Assembly (NCBI GenBank): GCA_947630415.1 | Contig: CANRHM010000052.1 | Location: forward strand, 1 to 8,435 | Reading direction: 5' to 3' | From: an uncultured Bacilli bacterium | GTDB taxonomy: Bacteria > Bacillota_I > Bacilli_A > RF39 > UBA660 | DNA length: 8,435 bases | Shown: in pieces, positions 1-6,769 of the stretch | How positions within the stretch are numbered: the stretch's first letter is position 1 | Layout of the letters: every line of letters begins with the position of its first letter | Program-made: the position numbers and the translations under genes | Notes under the pieces: generated by a model | Seen by the model: only the letters and a program-made list of their open reading frames with translations | Database searches by the model: none | What the model was told of the DNA's origin: nothing

Positions 1-1010
1 CGATGATAATTGTTTCCTAGAATTTCTAAATAGAAAGCAAAAGGATGATCTAGTTTCAACGAAGCTAGTTTTTCTTTGGTATCAATCAGTTGAATATCGA
101 TGTTTTCATCCTGTTCTTCTTCAATGTTTTCTTTCATGACTTCTTTTGGAATATTTAATTTTTTAATGAGCGAATAAAATTCCAAATCTTCTAGTAAAGC
201 AATATAATTTAAGGTATCGATACCACGATATTTAATTTTTTCAAAATCGGTATCAATGGGAACTTCTCTATAAATCGTTGCCAAATCTTTACTCATGTAA
301 CAAGCTTCTTTATCTGCAATTAATTTTTCTTGCGTTTTTCCTTTAACTTCATCGATATGTTCATATAAATTATCAACGTTATCATAGGTCTTTAAAAGCG
401 CAATAGCGGTCTTTTCACCGATTCCTTTAACGCCTGGAATATTGTCGCTAGAGTCTCCCATTAACGCTTTTAAATCAATCATGCGAATGGGATCCACACC
501 ATAGGTCTCTCTAAAAGCTTCCTCATTCATTCGAATAAAACCTACTTGTTTTAAAAGTTTGACATCGACATCAGGTGAAATCAATTGAAGTAAATCTTTA
601 TCACTACTGATAATGGTTCCTGTGTATTCGCTGTCTTCATCGATTTTTTTAGCATAGGTACCAATAATATCATCAGCTTCGTAATTATCTACTTCAACAT
701 AGGTCATGCCCATCGCTTCCGTTAACTTTTTAGCAACGGGAAATTGTTGTAATAATTCTTCTGGGGTTTCTCCTCTTCCACCTTTATAATCCTTATATTT
801 TTCATGACGGAAAGTCTTTCCTTTATCAAAGGCAATCATCACATAGCTAGGATTTTCTTCGTTAATGATTTTATTTAACATATTAATAAAACCATATAAA
901 GCATTGGTGGGAAACCCTTTCGAATTTTTTAAATTACTTCCACTATAAGCCGTGGCATAATAACTACGAAATAAAATATTATTTCCATCGATTAAAATTA
1001 CTTTTTTCAA
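1..1010 (-). CDS. polA: DNA polymerase I, N-terminal part (5'-3' exonuclease domain), cut by window edge
   Basis: The visible 336 residues are the N-terminal third of a protein usually near 880 residues, which removes RNA primers and fills gaps in replication and repair. Residues 1-290 or so form the 5' nuclease domain, with metal-binding acidic residues D8 (in IDGN), D62 (in AFDKG), E111/D113/D114 (EADD), D137/D139 (SSDKD) and D186/D189 (GDSSDN). A helix-hairpin-helix follows at 190-200 (NIPGVKGIGEK). After an acidic linker, the next domain begins with FAFYLE, where proofreading enzymes have FAFDTE. Tyrosine thus replaces the first catalytic Asp, as expected for the inactive 3'-5' exonuclease domain of Firmicute Pol I. 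The linker and this motif argue against a stand-alone exonuclease. The start is TTG at 1010: an in-frame TGA lies six bases upstream, and a GGTGAT ribosome binding site is correctly spaced. The small membrane protein gene lies just upstream on the same strand. Confidence 0.95.
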   Translation of the reverse strand, partial: MKKVILIDGNNILFRSYYATAYSGSNLKNSKGFPTNALYGFINMLNKIINEENPSYVMIAFDKGKTFRHEKYKDYKGGRGETPEELLQQFPVAKKLTEAMGMTYVEVDNYEADDIIGTYAKKIDEDSEYTGTIISSDKDLLQLISPDVDVKLLKQVGFIRMNEEAFRETYGVDPIRMIDLKALMGDSSDNIPGVKGIGEKTAIALLKTYDNVDNLYEHIDEVKGKTQEKLIADKEACYMSKDLATIYREVPIDTDFEKIKYRGIDTLNYIALLEDLEFYSLIKKLNIPKEVMKENIEEEQDENIDIQLIDTKEKLASLKLDHPFAFYLEILGNNYH

Positions 1011-1027
1011 CGTTCATCACCATTTTT

Positions 1028-1036
1028 ATTATAACA
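1028..1036 (-). promoter_or_regulatory. Probable extended -10 promoter of polA
   Basis: On the minus strand TGTTATAAT combines a perfect TATAAT with an upstream TGN, 18 bases before the TTG start of polA. No good -35 is visible 16-18 bases upstream, so this would be an extended -10 promoter. It would give polA expression independent of the LexA-controlled promoter further upstream. The motif is seen; its activity is inferred. The short leader also leaves room for the GGTGAT ribosome binding site. Confidence 0.5.
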
Positions 1037-1072
1037 CGAATAAGACATCAAAACACCTATAAACTTTTATCC

Positions 1073-1222
1073 TTAACGGACAAGTGAAACCACTTTTTGA
1101 TTACTACTTTCTAGATCCTCCACACTTTCTAGCTTTTCAATTCTTCCTAAAGCGAAATAGGAAATGATGGCTACAATTAAGTATCCTACCAAAATCATTT
1201 TTACTTGTTTTTTTAATTTCAT
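1073..1222 (-). CDS. Small single-pass membrane protein, divergent from lexA, probable SOS effector
   Basis: This 49-residue ORF starts at ATG 1222 behind a good GAAAGGAAGG ribosome binding site and ends with TAA. The protein has a lysine-rich N-terminus (MKLKKQVK), one hydrophobic segment at about residues 9-26 (MILVGYLIVAIISYFALG) and a charged tail rich in Glu, Ser and Val. An N-in single-pass membrane topology is predicted. Its promoter contains a LexA box, and it faces lexA exactly as yneA does in Bacillus. YneA is a longer membrane-anchored, LysM-bearing SOS division inhibitor; this protein has the anchor and a short tail but no LysM. By position and topology it is a candidate SOS-induced division or envelope effector, in the style of other tiny SOS inhibitors. 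No sequence family is recognised, so the function is inference. That it is a real gene is well supported by promoter, operator and ribosome binding site. Confidence 0.75.
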   Translation of the reverse strand: MKLKKQVKMILVGYLIVAIISYFALGRIEKLESVEDLESSNQKVVSLVR

Positions 1223-1250
1223 AACTATTACCTTCCTTTCTTATACTTCC

Positions 1251-1279
1251 ATTATATTGTCAAACAACCGTTCGGTCAA
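1251..1279 (-). promoter_or_regulatory. Sigma-A promoter of the small membrane protein gene
   Basis: On the minus strand TTGACC (1274-1279) and a perfect TATAAT (1251-1256) are separated by exactly 17 bases. The spacer is almost filled by a LexA box, so bound repressor would block RNA polymerase. Initiation about seven bases downstream of the -10 would give a leader of roughly 20 bases before ATG 1222, just enough for the ribosome binding site. Confidence 0.8.
1261..1274. promoter_or_regulatory. LexA operator 1 (SOS box)
   Basis: CAAACAACCGTTCG matches the Gram-positive SOS box CGAACNNNNGTTCG at all but one of the ten defined positions (A for G at the second base). It lies in the -35/-10 spacer of the divergent small membrane protein gene. 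The consensus is established for Bacillus LexA, and the LexA encoded next door has the matching length and domain layout. Confidence 0.85.
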
Positions 1280-1297
1280 TATTTTTTTATAAAATTT

Positions 1298-1311
1298 TAA
1301 ACATTTGTTTG
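1298..1311. promoter_or_regulatory. LexA operator 2 (weaker SOS box)
   Basis: TAAACATTTGTTTG has the core AAAC-N4-GTTT, symmetric apart from the central bases. It departs from GAAC-N4-GTTC in one base of each half. It overlaps the first three bases of the lexA -35 element, where a bound repressor would compete with RNA polymerase. This is the expected place for lexA autoregulation. The weaker match suggests lower affinity than box 1. Confidence 0.65.
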
Positions 1312-1337
1312 ACACTTTACACTTTTTATGGTAAAGT
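1309..1337 (+). promoter_or_regulatory. Sigma-A promoter of lexA
   Basis: A consensus -35 TTGACA (1309-1314) is followed after 17 bases by TAAAGT (1332-1337). The weak -10 is supported by a TGN extension immediately upstream (TGG at 1329-1331). LexA box 2 overlaps the -35. The AAGGAGG ribosome binding site at 1344-1350 follows close behind, so the leader is very short. Confidence 0.75.
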
Positions 1338-1357
1338 GGAATTAAGGAGGTTATAGA

Positions 1358-1975
1358 ATGGAAAAACTAACCACAAGACAAAGTGACATTTTACAAGTCA
1401 TTAAAGAATTTATGGCGGAGAAAGGTTATCCCCCAACGGTGAGAGAAATTGGAGCTATTTTAAATTTGAAGAGTCCTGCTACTATCTTCTTTCACTTAAA
1501 ACAAATTGAAGAGAAAGGATACATCAGGAAAGATGGTTCTAAAAACCGTACGATTGAACTATTAGTACCCAACGAATTTGAAATGAAAAACGATGACGTG
1601 GTACAAGTTCCACTTCTTGGAAAGGTAACCGCAGGAAATCCAATTGAAGCAATCGAAGTACCGAATGAATATTTTTCACTCCCTGCTAATTTAGTTTCTA
1701 AAAAGAATGAAATCTTTACCTTAACGGTAAGTGGTGAATCGATGATTAATGTCGGTATTTACGATGGTGATATCTTAATTGTAGAACGTCAATCTACAGC
1801 TCATAATGGAGATACCGTAGTAGCCATGACCCAAGAAAACGAAGTAACGGTTAAAACATTTTACAAAGAAAAAGACCATATCCGTCTTCAACCAGAAAAC
1901 GATACCATGGCCCCTATTATATTACCGAATGTAACGATTCTTGGAAAAGTAGTAGGTCTTTACCGCAAATTATAA
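1358..1975 (+). CDS. lexA: LexA, SOS regulon repressor with self-cleaving protease domain
   Basis: The protein represses DNA damage genes and cleaves itself when stimulated by RecA filaments. It has 205 residues, the usual length for Firmicute LexA. Residues 1-65 form the winged helix-turn-helix (LTTRQSDILQ, then PPTVREIG with the recognition helix after it). A linker leads to the S24 peptidase domain, with the Ala92-Gly93 cleavage site (KVTAGNP), catalytic Ser128 (SGESM) and catalytic Lys166 (VTVKTF). All residues needed for autoproteolysis are present. The ATG follows AAGGAGG by seven bases. Two LexA boxes lie upstream, so autoregulation together with control of the divergent small membrane protein gene is likely. 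The gene is monocistronic, ending in a hairpin that overlaps its stop codon. Confidence 0.98.
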   Translation: MEKLTTRQSDILQVIKEFMAEKGYPPTVREIGAILNLKSPATIFFHLKQIEEKGYIRKDGSKNRTIELLVPNEFEMKNDDVVQVPLLGKVTAGNPIEAIEVPNEYFSLPANLVSKKNEIFTLTVSGESMINVGIYDGDILIVERQSTAHNGDTVVAMTQENEVTVKTFYKEKDHIRLQPENDTMAPIILPNVTILGKVVGLYRKL

Positions 1976-2002
1976 AAATAGAGCTCATGCTCTATTTTTT
2001 TT
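1974..2002. terminator. Bidirectional terminator between lexA and tcdA
   Basis: AAAAATAGAGC and GCTCTATTTTT pair around a TCAT loop. Reading plus, the 3' arm runs into a string of T's, giving a classic intrinsic terminator for lexA. Reading minus, the same hairpin is followed by TTTTTATAA and can end the tcdA transcript. It overlaps both stop codons (lexA TAA at 1973-1975, tcdA TAG at 1992-1994), a very compact convergent junction. Confidence 0.9.
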
Positions 2003-2678
2003 GTAATTCTTTTATGACGGAGGACGCTATCAAGAGTCCCGCACTAGCAGGAACAAAGGAAGAAGATGCTACTTCCCTACCTTCCGTCTTTAATGGAATC
2101 TCTGAAGAACAAAGTACTGGAATTTCTTCTTTTATTTTATTATCTTTAGCCCATTTACGTAGAATACGAGCTAAAGGATCATAAGATGTTTTCTTCAAAG
2201 TTGTAATCATAAGTTTACTAGGATCCAGTCTTTTTCCGGTTCCCATCGACGAAATAAAAGGAATCTTTTTTGCAAGACAGGTTGCAATCAAACTTTCTTT
2301 TGCCTTGATATCGTCACATGCATCGACTAAAAAATCAATTTTTTCTTGAAAAAGTGTTTCTTTATTAGCTTCATCGTATTTAAAATCATAGGCATGAACT
2401 TTACAATCCGGATTAATATCTAAAATACGTTCTGTAAAAACATCGATCTTTTTTCTTCCAATGGTCGATTGCAAAGCAATGATTTGCCGGTTGAGATTCG
2501 TTACATCAACTTTATCAAAATCCACTAGAATAAAAGACTCTATTCCAGATCTTGCTAAGGCTTCAACAACATAGCCACCTACTCCACCGATTCCAACAAC
2601 ACAAATCGTTTTTTTCGTCAAGTTCTCCAAAGCGTCTTTTCCAATTAACTTTTCAAAACGACTAAACTCTTTTTTCAT
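1992..2678 (-). CDS. tcdA: tRNA threonylcarbamoyladenosine dehydratase (ThiF/E1-like)
   Basis: TcdA uses ATP to cyclise the t6A base next to the anticodon (position 37) of ANN-reading tRNAs into ct6A. The 228 residues carry the E1-like fold: nucleotide-binding GIGGVGG at 29-35, acidic D53/D55 (LVDFDKVD), NLNRQ at 61-65, DACDD at 119-123 and FISSMGTGKRLDPSKL at 141-156. The tail SFVPASAGLLIASSVI is typical of the YgdL/YrvM subfamily rather than of MoeB or ThiF, and the C-terminal zinc cysteines of those enzymes are absent. The length is slightly below that of the Bacillus (about 254) and E. coli (268) proteins. ATG 2678 is preferred over a TTG at 2717 because it begins the family's usual N-terminus and has AAGGAAG 11 bases upstream, whereas the TTG has none. 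It overlaps the end of the upstream unknown gene by 17 bp, which suggests translational coupling. Confidence 0.92.
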   Translation of the reverse strand: MKKEFSRFEKLIGKDALENLTKKTICVVGIGGVGGYVVEALARSGIESFILVDFDKVDVTNLNRQIIALQSTIGRKKIDVFTERILDINPDCKVHAYDFKYDEANKETLFQEKIDFLVDACDDIKAKESLIATCLAKKIPFISSMGTGKRLDPSKLMITTLKKTSYDPLARILRKWAKDNKIKEEIPVLCSSEIPLKTEGREVASSSFVPASAGLLIASSVIKELQKK

Positions 2679-3327
2679 AAGGCATTTTACTTCCTTTTTG
2701 AGGATTAAATCCTTCAACTAGATCATTATTACGTTTAGCAACCGATAGATAAGGATTCCAATCATCATCTGAACAAAAATAACGTATTTTTTTAGTTTTA
2801 TCTTGTACTTCCATGACCGGAATTGTTTTTTCTAAATGTGCTTCGATAAACGAAGGCAAAAGCACTTTATCCGAATCTTCCTTTAAGTAACGAAATCCTT
2901 TTTGATCAAACTGATCTAATAGTTCTTTAAAAGCGCCATTTCGATCTACTAAACGATCTAAATCTAATACTTCATCTTTGGAAGTAGGATCTAGTAAATG
3001 ATATAACAAATGATAATATAAAGTACTACTTGAAATCGATGAAAAGTTTCTAGATGTAATAATGGAAGGTGTTTTAATCGAATAACTTTTATTGGTAGCC
3101 ATCAAAAAATAAGCATCTTTTGTATTCTTAGCCAACCTATAAAAAACATCCCAAGGAAGATTTTTCATCTCTTGATAACCAATGGTACAAGTTCTATCTC
3201 TTTCTGGATAATAAGAAAGATAGCATTCATTTACCGGTATAGGTTCATGATCTACTGATAATATAACTTTTAAAGAAAGTGAATACAGTTGTAATTCATT
3301 ATTCTTTAATAAGGGAAAATAATACAT
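2662..3327 (-). CDS. Conserved-looking protein of unknown function upstream of tcdA
   Basis: I do not recognise this 221-residue protein. It has no signal peptide or transmembrane segment, so it is probably cytosolic. It is mixed alpha/beta with many aromatic residues. Visible features are a Tyr-rich N-terminus (MYYFPLL), a Ser-rich stretch at 94-102, a hydrophobic helix at 103-112 (LYYHLLYHLL), an acidic stretch at 117-129 (KDEVLDLDRLVDR) and a charged end with SDDDWNPYLSVAKRNNDLVE at 186-205. No catalytic metal or nucleotide motif stands out. ATG 3327 has a GAGGTGG ribosome binding site, and a strong promoter lies just upstream. Its stop falls inside the start of tcdA, so the two form a tight operon; a role in tRNA handling is possible but unproven. 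Confidence 0.85.
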   Translation of the reverse strand: MYYFPLLKNNELQLYSLSLKVILSVDHEPIPVNECYLSYYPERDRTCTIGYQEMKNLPWDVFYRLAKNTKDAYFLMATNKSYSIKTPSIITSRNFSSISSSTLYYHLLYHLLDPTSKDEVLDLDRLVDRNGAFKELLDQFDQKGFRYLKEDSDKVLLPSFIEAHLEKTIPVMEVQDKTKKIRYFCSDDDWNPYLSVAKRNNDLVEGFNPQKGSKMPYEKRV

Positions 3328-3350
3328 ACGACCACCTCAAACAATATTTT

Positions 3351-3379
3351 ATTATATAGAAAGAAAGGTCTTCTTTCAA
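3351..3379 (-). promoter_or_regulatory. Sigma-A promoter of the unknown gene-tcdA operon
   Basis: On the minus strand TTGAAA (3374-3379) and a perfect TATAAT (3351-3356) are 17 bases apart. The promoter sits directly after the terminator of the ymfFH operon and 23 bases before ATG 3327. This marks the start of a separate two-gene transcription unit. Confidence 0.75.
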
Positions 3380-3380
3380 G

Positions 3381-3403
3381 AAAAAAGACAAAAACTTGTC
3401 TTT
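3381..3403 (-). terminator. Intrinsic terminator of the ymfF-ymfH transcript
   Basis: On the minus strand AAAGACAA and TTGTCTTT form a perfect 8-bp stem around a GTTT loop, followed by further T's (TTTCTT). It lies seven bases after the ymfH stop codon and immediately before the next promoter, which fits an operon boundary. Confidence 0.8.
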
Positions 3404-3409
3404 ATTATT

Positions 3410-4684
3410 TTACTTTTCTTTAGGATGAACTACGACTACCGAGTAAGAATCTAGTTTCAGATCTTTACGAATCTTCTTTAAGGTATCAAACGATAACGAT
3501 TTATAAATCTCTATTTTATCCGGAATTAGTCTTCTAAATTCTGTTAAATCGTAATAGATATTGTCAAGGGTTGCTTCACTATTATCGACCATAATAACCT
3601 CAGATGAAATCCATACTTTCTTGACGCGTTCTAAATCTTCTTTGGTAATTTTTCCATTCTTTAAGGTATCGATGACAAAATCGGTAAACTTTTTAGCATC
3701 ATCCGCTTGAGCAATAAATTCAATCGTTACATAATCATCGGTATGTTCCCGCATATAGAAAAACGATGTAGCTAGACCATTATCTCGAATCATTTCAGAA
3801 TAGATAGAACTTTGTCCAAACAAAATCGATAGAAGACTTCCTAAATACGTATCGAACAAATACGGATCCATCTTACTATCCCAAGGAATCTTAAAAGTAA
3901 GTCCTACTTTTTGATTCACGACATTTTGTTCTATTTCTTGATATTTGTGAACGACTGTTTTCTCTTCTTTTTCTTTCTTTACTGTAAATGGAAGATTACT
4001 TTTACGATTTTTTAAGTCCGGATGATTTTTAATTTGTTCGATCATCTTTTCACAATCGATATTTCCGGTAGCAATTAGAAACATGTTGCTTGGTTGATAA
4101 AAGGTATTATAGCAATGATACAAATCTTCTTTGGTAATTTCTCCAATCGACTCCACCGTTCCTGCAATATCGACCTTAATATGATCTTTATGGAAAGTAG
4201 CTTCTTTCATTTTCCGTTCCATCGTCCAATCAACGTCATCGTTATACATTTTAATTTCTTCGGCAATAATGCCTTTTTCTTTTTCCACGTTTTCATCCGT
4301 AAAATAAGGACGATTGACATACGATAGTAAATAATCTAAGTTTTCTTCTAAATGGTCACACCCAGAAAATAAATATCTCGTACTTTTCCAAGTAGTCGAG
4401 GCATTACAATCACAGCCTCTTGCCGTAAAGAAGCTAAAAGGATCTTGCCCATCTTCTTGTTCAAACATCTTATGTTCCAAAAAGTGCGCTATACCATCAG
4501 GTACTTTAATCATTTTATCTTCTCCCACCGGTACAAATTCCGTATCAAGAGAACCAAAATGGGTAGCATAATGCACACAAAAATTCTTTTTCTTTGGGTA
4601 AGGAAGAAGATACACTTCCAAGCCATTTTCTAGTTTTTCATAAAATAGACTTTGATCCAGTCCTGCTAGTTTAATCTCTTCCAT
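3410..4684 (-). CDS. ymfH: M16 family zinc metallopeptidase, active subunit (YmfH-like)
   Basis: This 424-residue pitrilysin-family (M16B) protein carries the inverted zinc motif HFLEH at 67-71 (H67 and H71 bind zinc, E70 is the catalytic base). The third ligand is probably E142 in GIIAEEIKMYND. The C-terminal half has the usual non-catalytic repeat with an R-x-x-G-L element (IRDNGLATSFFY). The length matches Bacillus YmfH (about 430). No signal peptide is present, so it is cytosolic. It follows a second M16 protein without the zinc motif, and such active/inactive pairs act as heterodimers that trim peptides in a closed chamber. ATG 4684 has an AAGGAG site six bases upstream and overlaps the ymfF stop by 14 bp, so the subunits are probably made in equal amounts by coupled translation. 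The natural substrate cannot be told from the sequence. Confidence 0.92.
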   Translation of the reverse strand: MEEIKLAGLDQSLFYEKLENGLEVYLLPYPKKKNFCVHYATHFGSLDTEFVPVGEDKMIKVPDGIAHFLEHKMFEQEDGQDPFSFFTARGCDCNASTTWKSTRYLFSGCDHLEENLDYLLSYVNRPYFTDENVEKEKGIIAEEIKMYNDDVDWTMERKMKEATFHKDHIKVDIAGTVESIGEITKEDLYHCYNTFYQPSNMFLIATGNIDCEKMIEQIKNHPDLKNRKSNLPFTVKKEKEEKTVVHKYQEIEQNVVNQKVGLTFKIPWDSKMDPYLFDTYLGSLLSILFGQSSIYSEMIRDNGLATSFFYMREHTDDYVTIEFIAQADDAKKFTDFVIDTLKNGKITKEDLERVKKVWISSEVIMVDNSEATLDNIYYDLTEFRRLIPDKIEIYKSLSFDTLKKIRKDLKLDSYSVVVVHPKEK

Positions 4685-5939
4685 GGTCTTCTCCTTTCAA
4701 TAAATAAATGGTATCGAAATGAACCTTTTTAGCCATTTCAACGATGTCTTCTTTGGTCACCTTTAAAATCTCTTTTTTACGTTCTTCAAGGGAACCAATT
4801 CCCGATAAATCGGAAGATATATAAGACTCAATTAACTCATTTGGATTATCGTTCATCTCATCCAAGAGAGACACATATAACTTTTTAGCTTTCTCTATAT
4901 CTTCCTCTGAAAAGTCTCCCTTAGTCATGGCTTTCATCTCTTTTTTAATAAGCGAAACTGTTTTCTTAAATTGACTTTCATCAATTCCTGCTCGGATTAA
5001 AAGTAAGTGATCAAACTTTCGCATCGAAGCATTGACATAGTAACAAACCGAATGTTTTTCCCGAATATTTTTAAAAAATTTAGAGTCTGGACTAGCTCCT
5101 AAAATAATGGTATAGAGATTCCATACATAGTTATGCGTAAACTTTTCTAACGGATCTACCACACATCCAATAACGAGTTTCGCTTGTTCCACATCATCCA
5201 TCTCTTCCACAATCTGTACTTTTCTTCTTTTAGGAAGTGGATCTAAGAAAGGCGTAACGATTTCTTTTTTATAAGTTTCAATCGGAAAATACTTTTTAAA
5301 GAGGGCTTCCATTTTAGAAAAAGAAATATCCCCTAAAACATAAATATCAAAATGCGCTTTCTTAATCCATTCTTTATAAAAAGGTACTAAGTTTTGAGGT
5401 GTAATCTTCTCTAAATCTTCTACATAACCGTAATCTCTATAGGTAAGTGGATCGTATCCCATCTTTTCCATCATTCGAACGACCGCCAAGGCTTCTTTTC
5501 GTTCTTCCATACCTAAAATAGCTTTCTTACTATTCTCCATGATAAAATCAAATGATTTTTGATCGAATTGATTATTTTTTATATTCGGATGAAATAAGAT
5601 TTCACTCAAGAACTCAACACTTTTCTCAAGCATGCCTTCTTCCGTATATTTCTCATTTAATAAACTCATCGTAATATTGGTATTACTATACTTTCCAAGA
5701 CGTCTATTTAAGATATGAAAATCGACATTATATAAGTCTTCTGCTTCTTTAATCAATAATCTTTTCGTTGGATATTTTAACGTTGTATCAGTAAGCATAC
5801 TGGTCAAAAAATTACGCATCGTGATCTTATCTTTGGCTATTTTCTCTTTTAAGACAACTTTTATTGTAATCGTTCTAAACAAATCGGTTTTAATCATATG
5901 AATCGTATCTGAACCAAACTTTACTTTTTTCTCTTGCAT
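4671..5939 (-). CDS. ymfF: M16 family peptidase-like protein, inactive partner (YmfF-like)
   Basis: The 422-residue protein has the M16 two-domain layout and the expected length for YmfF. It lacks HxxEH: the corresponding N-terminal stretch reads NFLTSMLTDTTLKYPTKR, with no histidine ligand or catalytic Glu. It should therefore be the non-catalytic half of a heterodimer with the next gene. Supporting family features are the YEEWIKKAHFDIYVLGDI-like strand in the middle (here FYKEWIKKAHFDIYVLGDI) and a C-terminal stretch beginning KFFKNIREKHSVCYYVNA. ATG 5939 is preferred over an ATG nine bases upstream (5948), because AAAGGGAG lies nine bases before 5939 but directly abuts the other. The gene begins 53 bp after deoD on the same strand and overlaps ymfH by 14 bp. 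Confidence 0.9.
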   Translation of the reverse strand: MQEKKVKFGSDTIHMIKTDLFRTITIKVVLKEKIAKDKITMRNFLTSMLTDTTLKYPTKRLLIKEAEDLYNVDFHILNRRLGKYSNTNITMSLLNEKYTEEGMLEKSVEFLSEILFHPNIKNNQFDQKSFDFIMENSKKAILGMEERKEALAVVRMMEKMGYDPLTYRDYGYVEDLEKITPQNLVPFYKEWIKKAHFDIYVLGDISFSKMEALFKKYFPIETYKKEIVTPFLDPLPKRRKVQIVEEMDDVEQAKLVIGCVVDPLEKFTHNYVWNLYTIILGASPDSKFFKNIREKHSVCYYVNASMRKFDHLLLIRAGIDESQFKKTVSLIKKEMKAMTKGDFSEEDIEKAKKLYVSLLDEMNDNPNELIESYISSDLSGIGSLEERKKEILKVTKEDIVEMAKKVHFDTIYLLKGEDHGRD

Positions 5940-5977
5940 CCTAATCATCTCCCTTTAATCTGTTCTTATTATATGTA

Positions 5978-6000
5978 TTTTCTAATAAATTATTAGAAAA
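5978..6000 (-). repeat. AT-rich 10-bp inverted repeat at the deoD stop codon
   Basis: TTTTCTAATA and TATTAGAAAA are perfect inverted arms around three bases and include the deoD stop codon. The stem is nearly all A-T and is not followed by a T run, so it is a poor terminator. It may slow or partly end transcription, or protect the deoD mRNA 3' end. A TATAAT lies just downstream on the minus strand (5968-5973) without a convincing -35. It is therefore unclear whether ymfF has its own promoter or is read through from deoD. Confidence 0.4.
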
Positions 6001-6700
6001 GTATCGATTCTAGTGCTACTTCGATCATATCGGTGAAGCCTTTTTCCCGCTCTTCACTCGAAGTTTCTTCATTGGTCACCATGGAATCCGAAACCGTAAG
6101 TAAGCAACTAGCTTCTTTATGTAAAGCATTTGCTATATGAAATAAAGCAAAACTTTCCATTTCCACACTTAAACATTGATACTTTTCAATAAGAGGAGAT
6201 TTTTCCTCCATCATCGAATAGAAAGCTTCTGAGCAATAAACATTTCCTTCATAAATCGATTTATTTAAAGATTTTCCTACCTCTTTAATTTTTTGATTTA
6301 ATGTACTACTTCCATAGACTTGTTCTTCCTTATTTCCAGAAAATACTTGTCCAAACGTAGATTCACTTACGGAAGAAGAAGCAAGTATCAAATCAAAGAG
6401 ATGAATATCTTCTTTAAACGTACCACAAGACCCTACTCTAATAATTTTCTCTACATCATAAAACTTGTATAGTTCGTAAGCATAGATTCCCATACTAGGA
6501 ATACCCATACCAGATGAAAAGATGGTAACTTCTTTTCCTTTATATTTTCCGGTATAGGCCAAACAATTACGTATTTTATTGACCATTTTTACATCCGTTA
6601 AAAAATGTTCCGCAATAAACTTGGATCTAAGAGGATCTCCTGGCATAATAACCATCTTACTAATCATTCCTTTTTCACATTCAATATGAGGTGTGGGCAT
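5993..6700 (-). CDS. deoD: Purine nucleoside phosphorylase, DeoD type
   Basis: This enzyme splits purine (deoxy)nucleosides with phosphate into base and (deoxy)ribose-1-phosphate in purine salvage. The 235 residues align with the hexameric E. coli enzyme, each position one higher because Met is counted: PTPHI with H5, the subunit-exchanged phosphate and ribose residue; phosphate contacts G21, R25 and R88 plus S91 (MPGDPLRS, RVGSCG); M181/E182 holding the ribose (SVEMESF); catalytic D205 (TVSDS); and R218 that assists it. All are intact, so the protein should be active. ATG 6700 is chosen over ATG 6706 because AAGAAGG is seven bases before the first but abuts the second, and because MPTPHI matches the family start. 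The gene is divergent from the HELGH peptidase gene and may be cotranscribed with ymfFH. Confidence 0.96.
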   Translation of the reverse strand: MPTPHIECEKGMISKMVIMPGDPLRSKFIAEHFLTDVKMVNKIRNCLAYTGKYKGKEVTIFSSGMGIPSMGIYAYELYKFYDVEKIIRVGSCGTFKEDIHLFDLILASSSVSESTFGQVFSGNKEEQVYGSSTLNQKIKEVGKSLNKSIYEGNVYCSEAFYSMMEEKSPLIEKYQCLSVEMESFALFHIANALHKEASCLLTVSDSMVTNEETSSEEREKGFTDMIEVALESILF

Positions 6701-6723
6701 AATCATACCTTCTTTCTATTTCT

Positions 6724-6732
6724 ATTATACCA
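6724..6732 (-). promoter_or_regulatory. Probable extended -10 promoter of deoD
   Basis: On the minus strand TGGTATAAT joins a perfect TATAAT to a TGN extension, 23 bases before ATG 6700. The sequence 16-18 bases upstream (around TAAGTAAA) is a poor -35, so this would be an extended -10 promoter. The distance to the start is normal for a short leader. Confidence 0.6.
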
Positions 6733-6769
6733 AAATTTTATCGTATTTACTTACATTATTGTGTTTTTG

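Noticed and set aside
1987..2184. 65-residue plus-strand ORF antisense to tcdA
   Set aside because: It starts inside the lexA terminator, has no ribosome binding site, and is explained by the codons of tcdA on the other strand.
4094..4633. Plus-strand ORFs of 77 and 62 residues and a 60-residue minus ORF at 6832-7014
   Set aside because: They are Phe/His/Ile-rich mirror frames of the M16 and HELGH genes, with no promoter or ribosome binding site.
5978..6000. Inverted repeat as a strong terminator of deoD
   Set aside because: The stem is almost all A-T and is followed by TACATATAAT rather than a T run, so it is kept only as a repeat.
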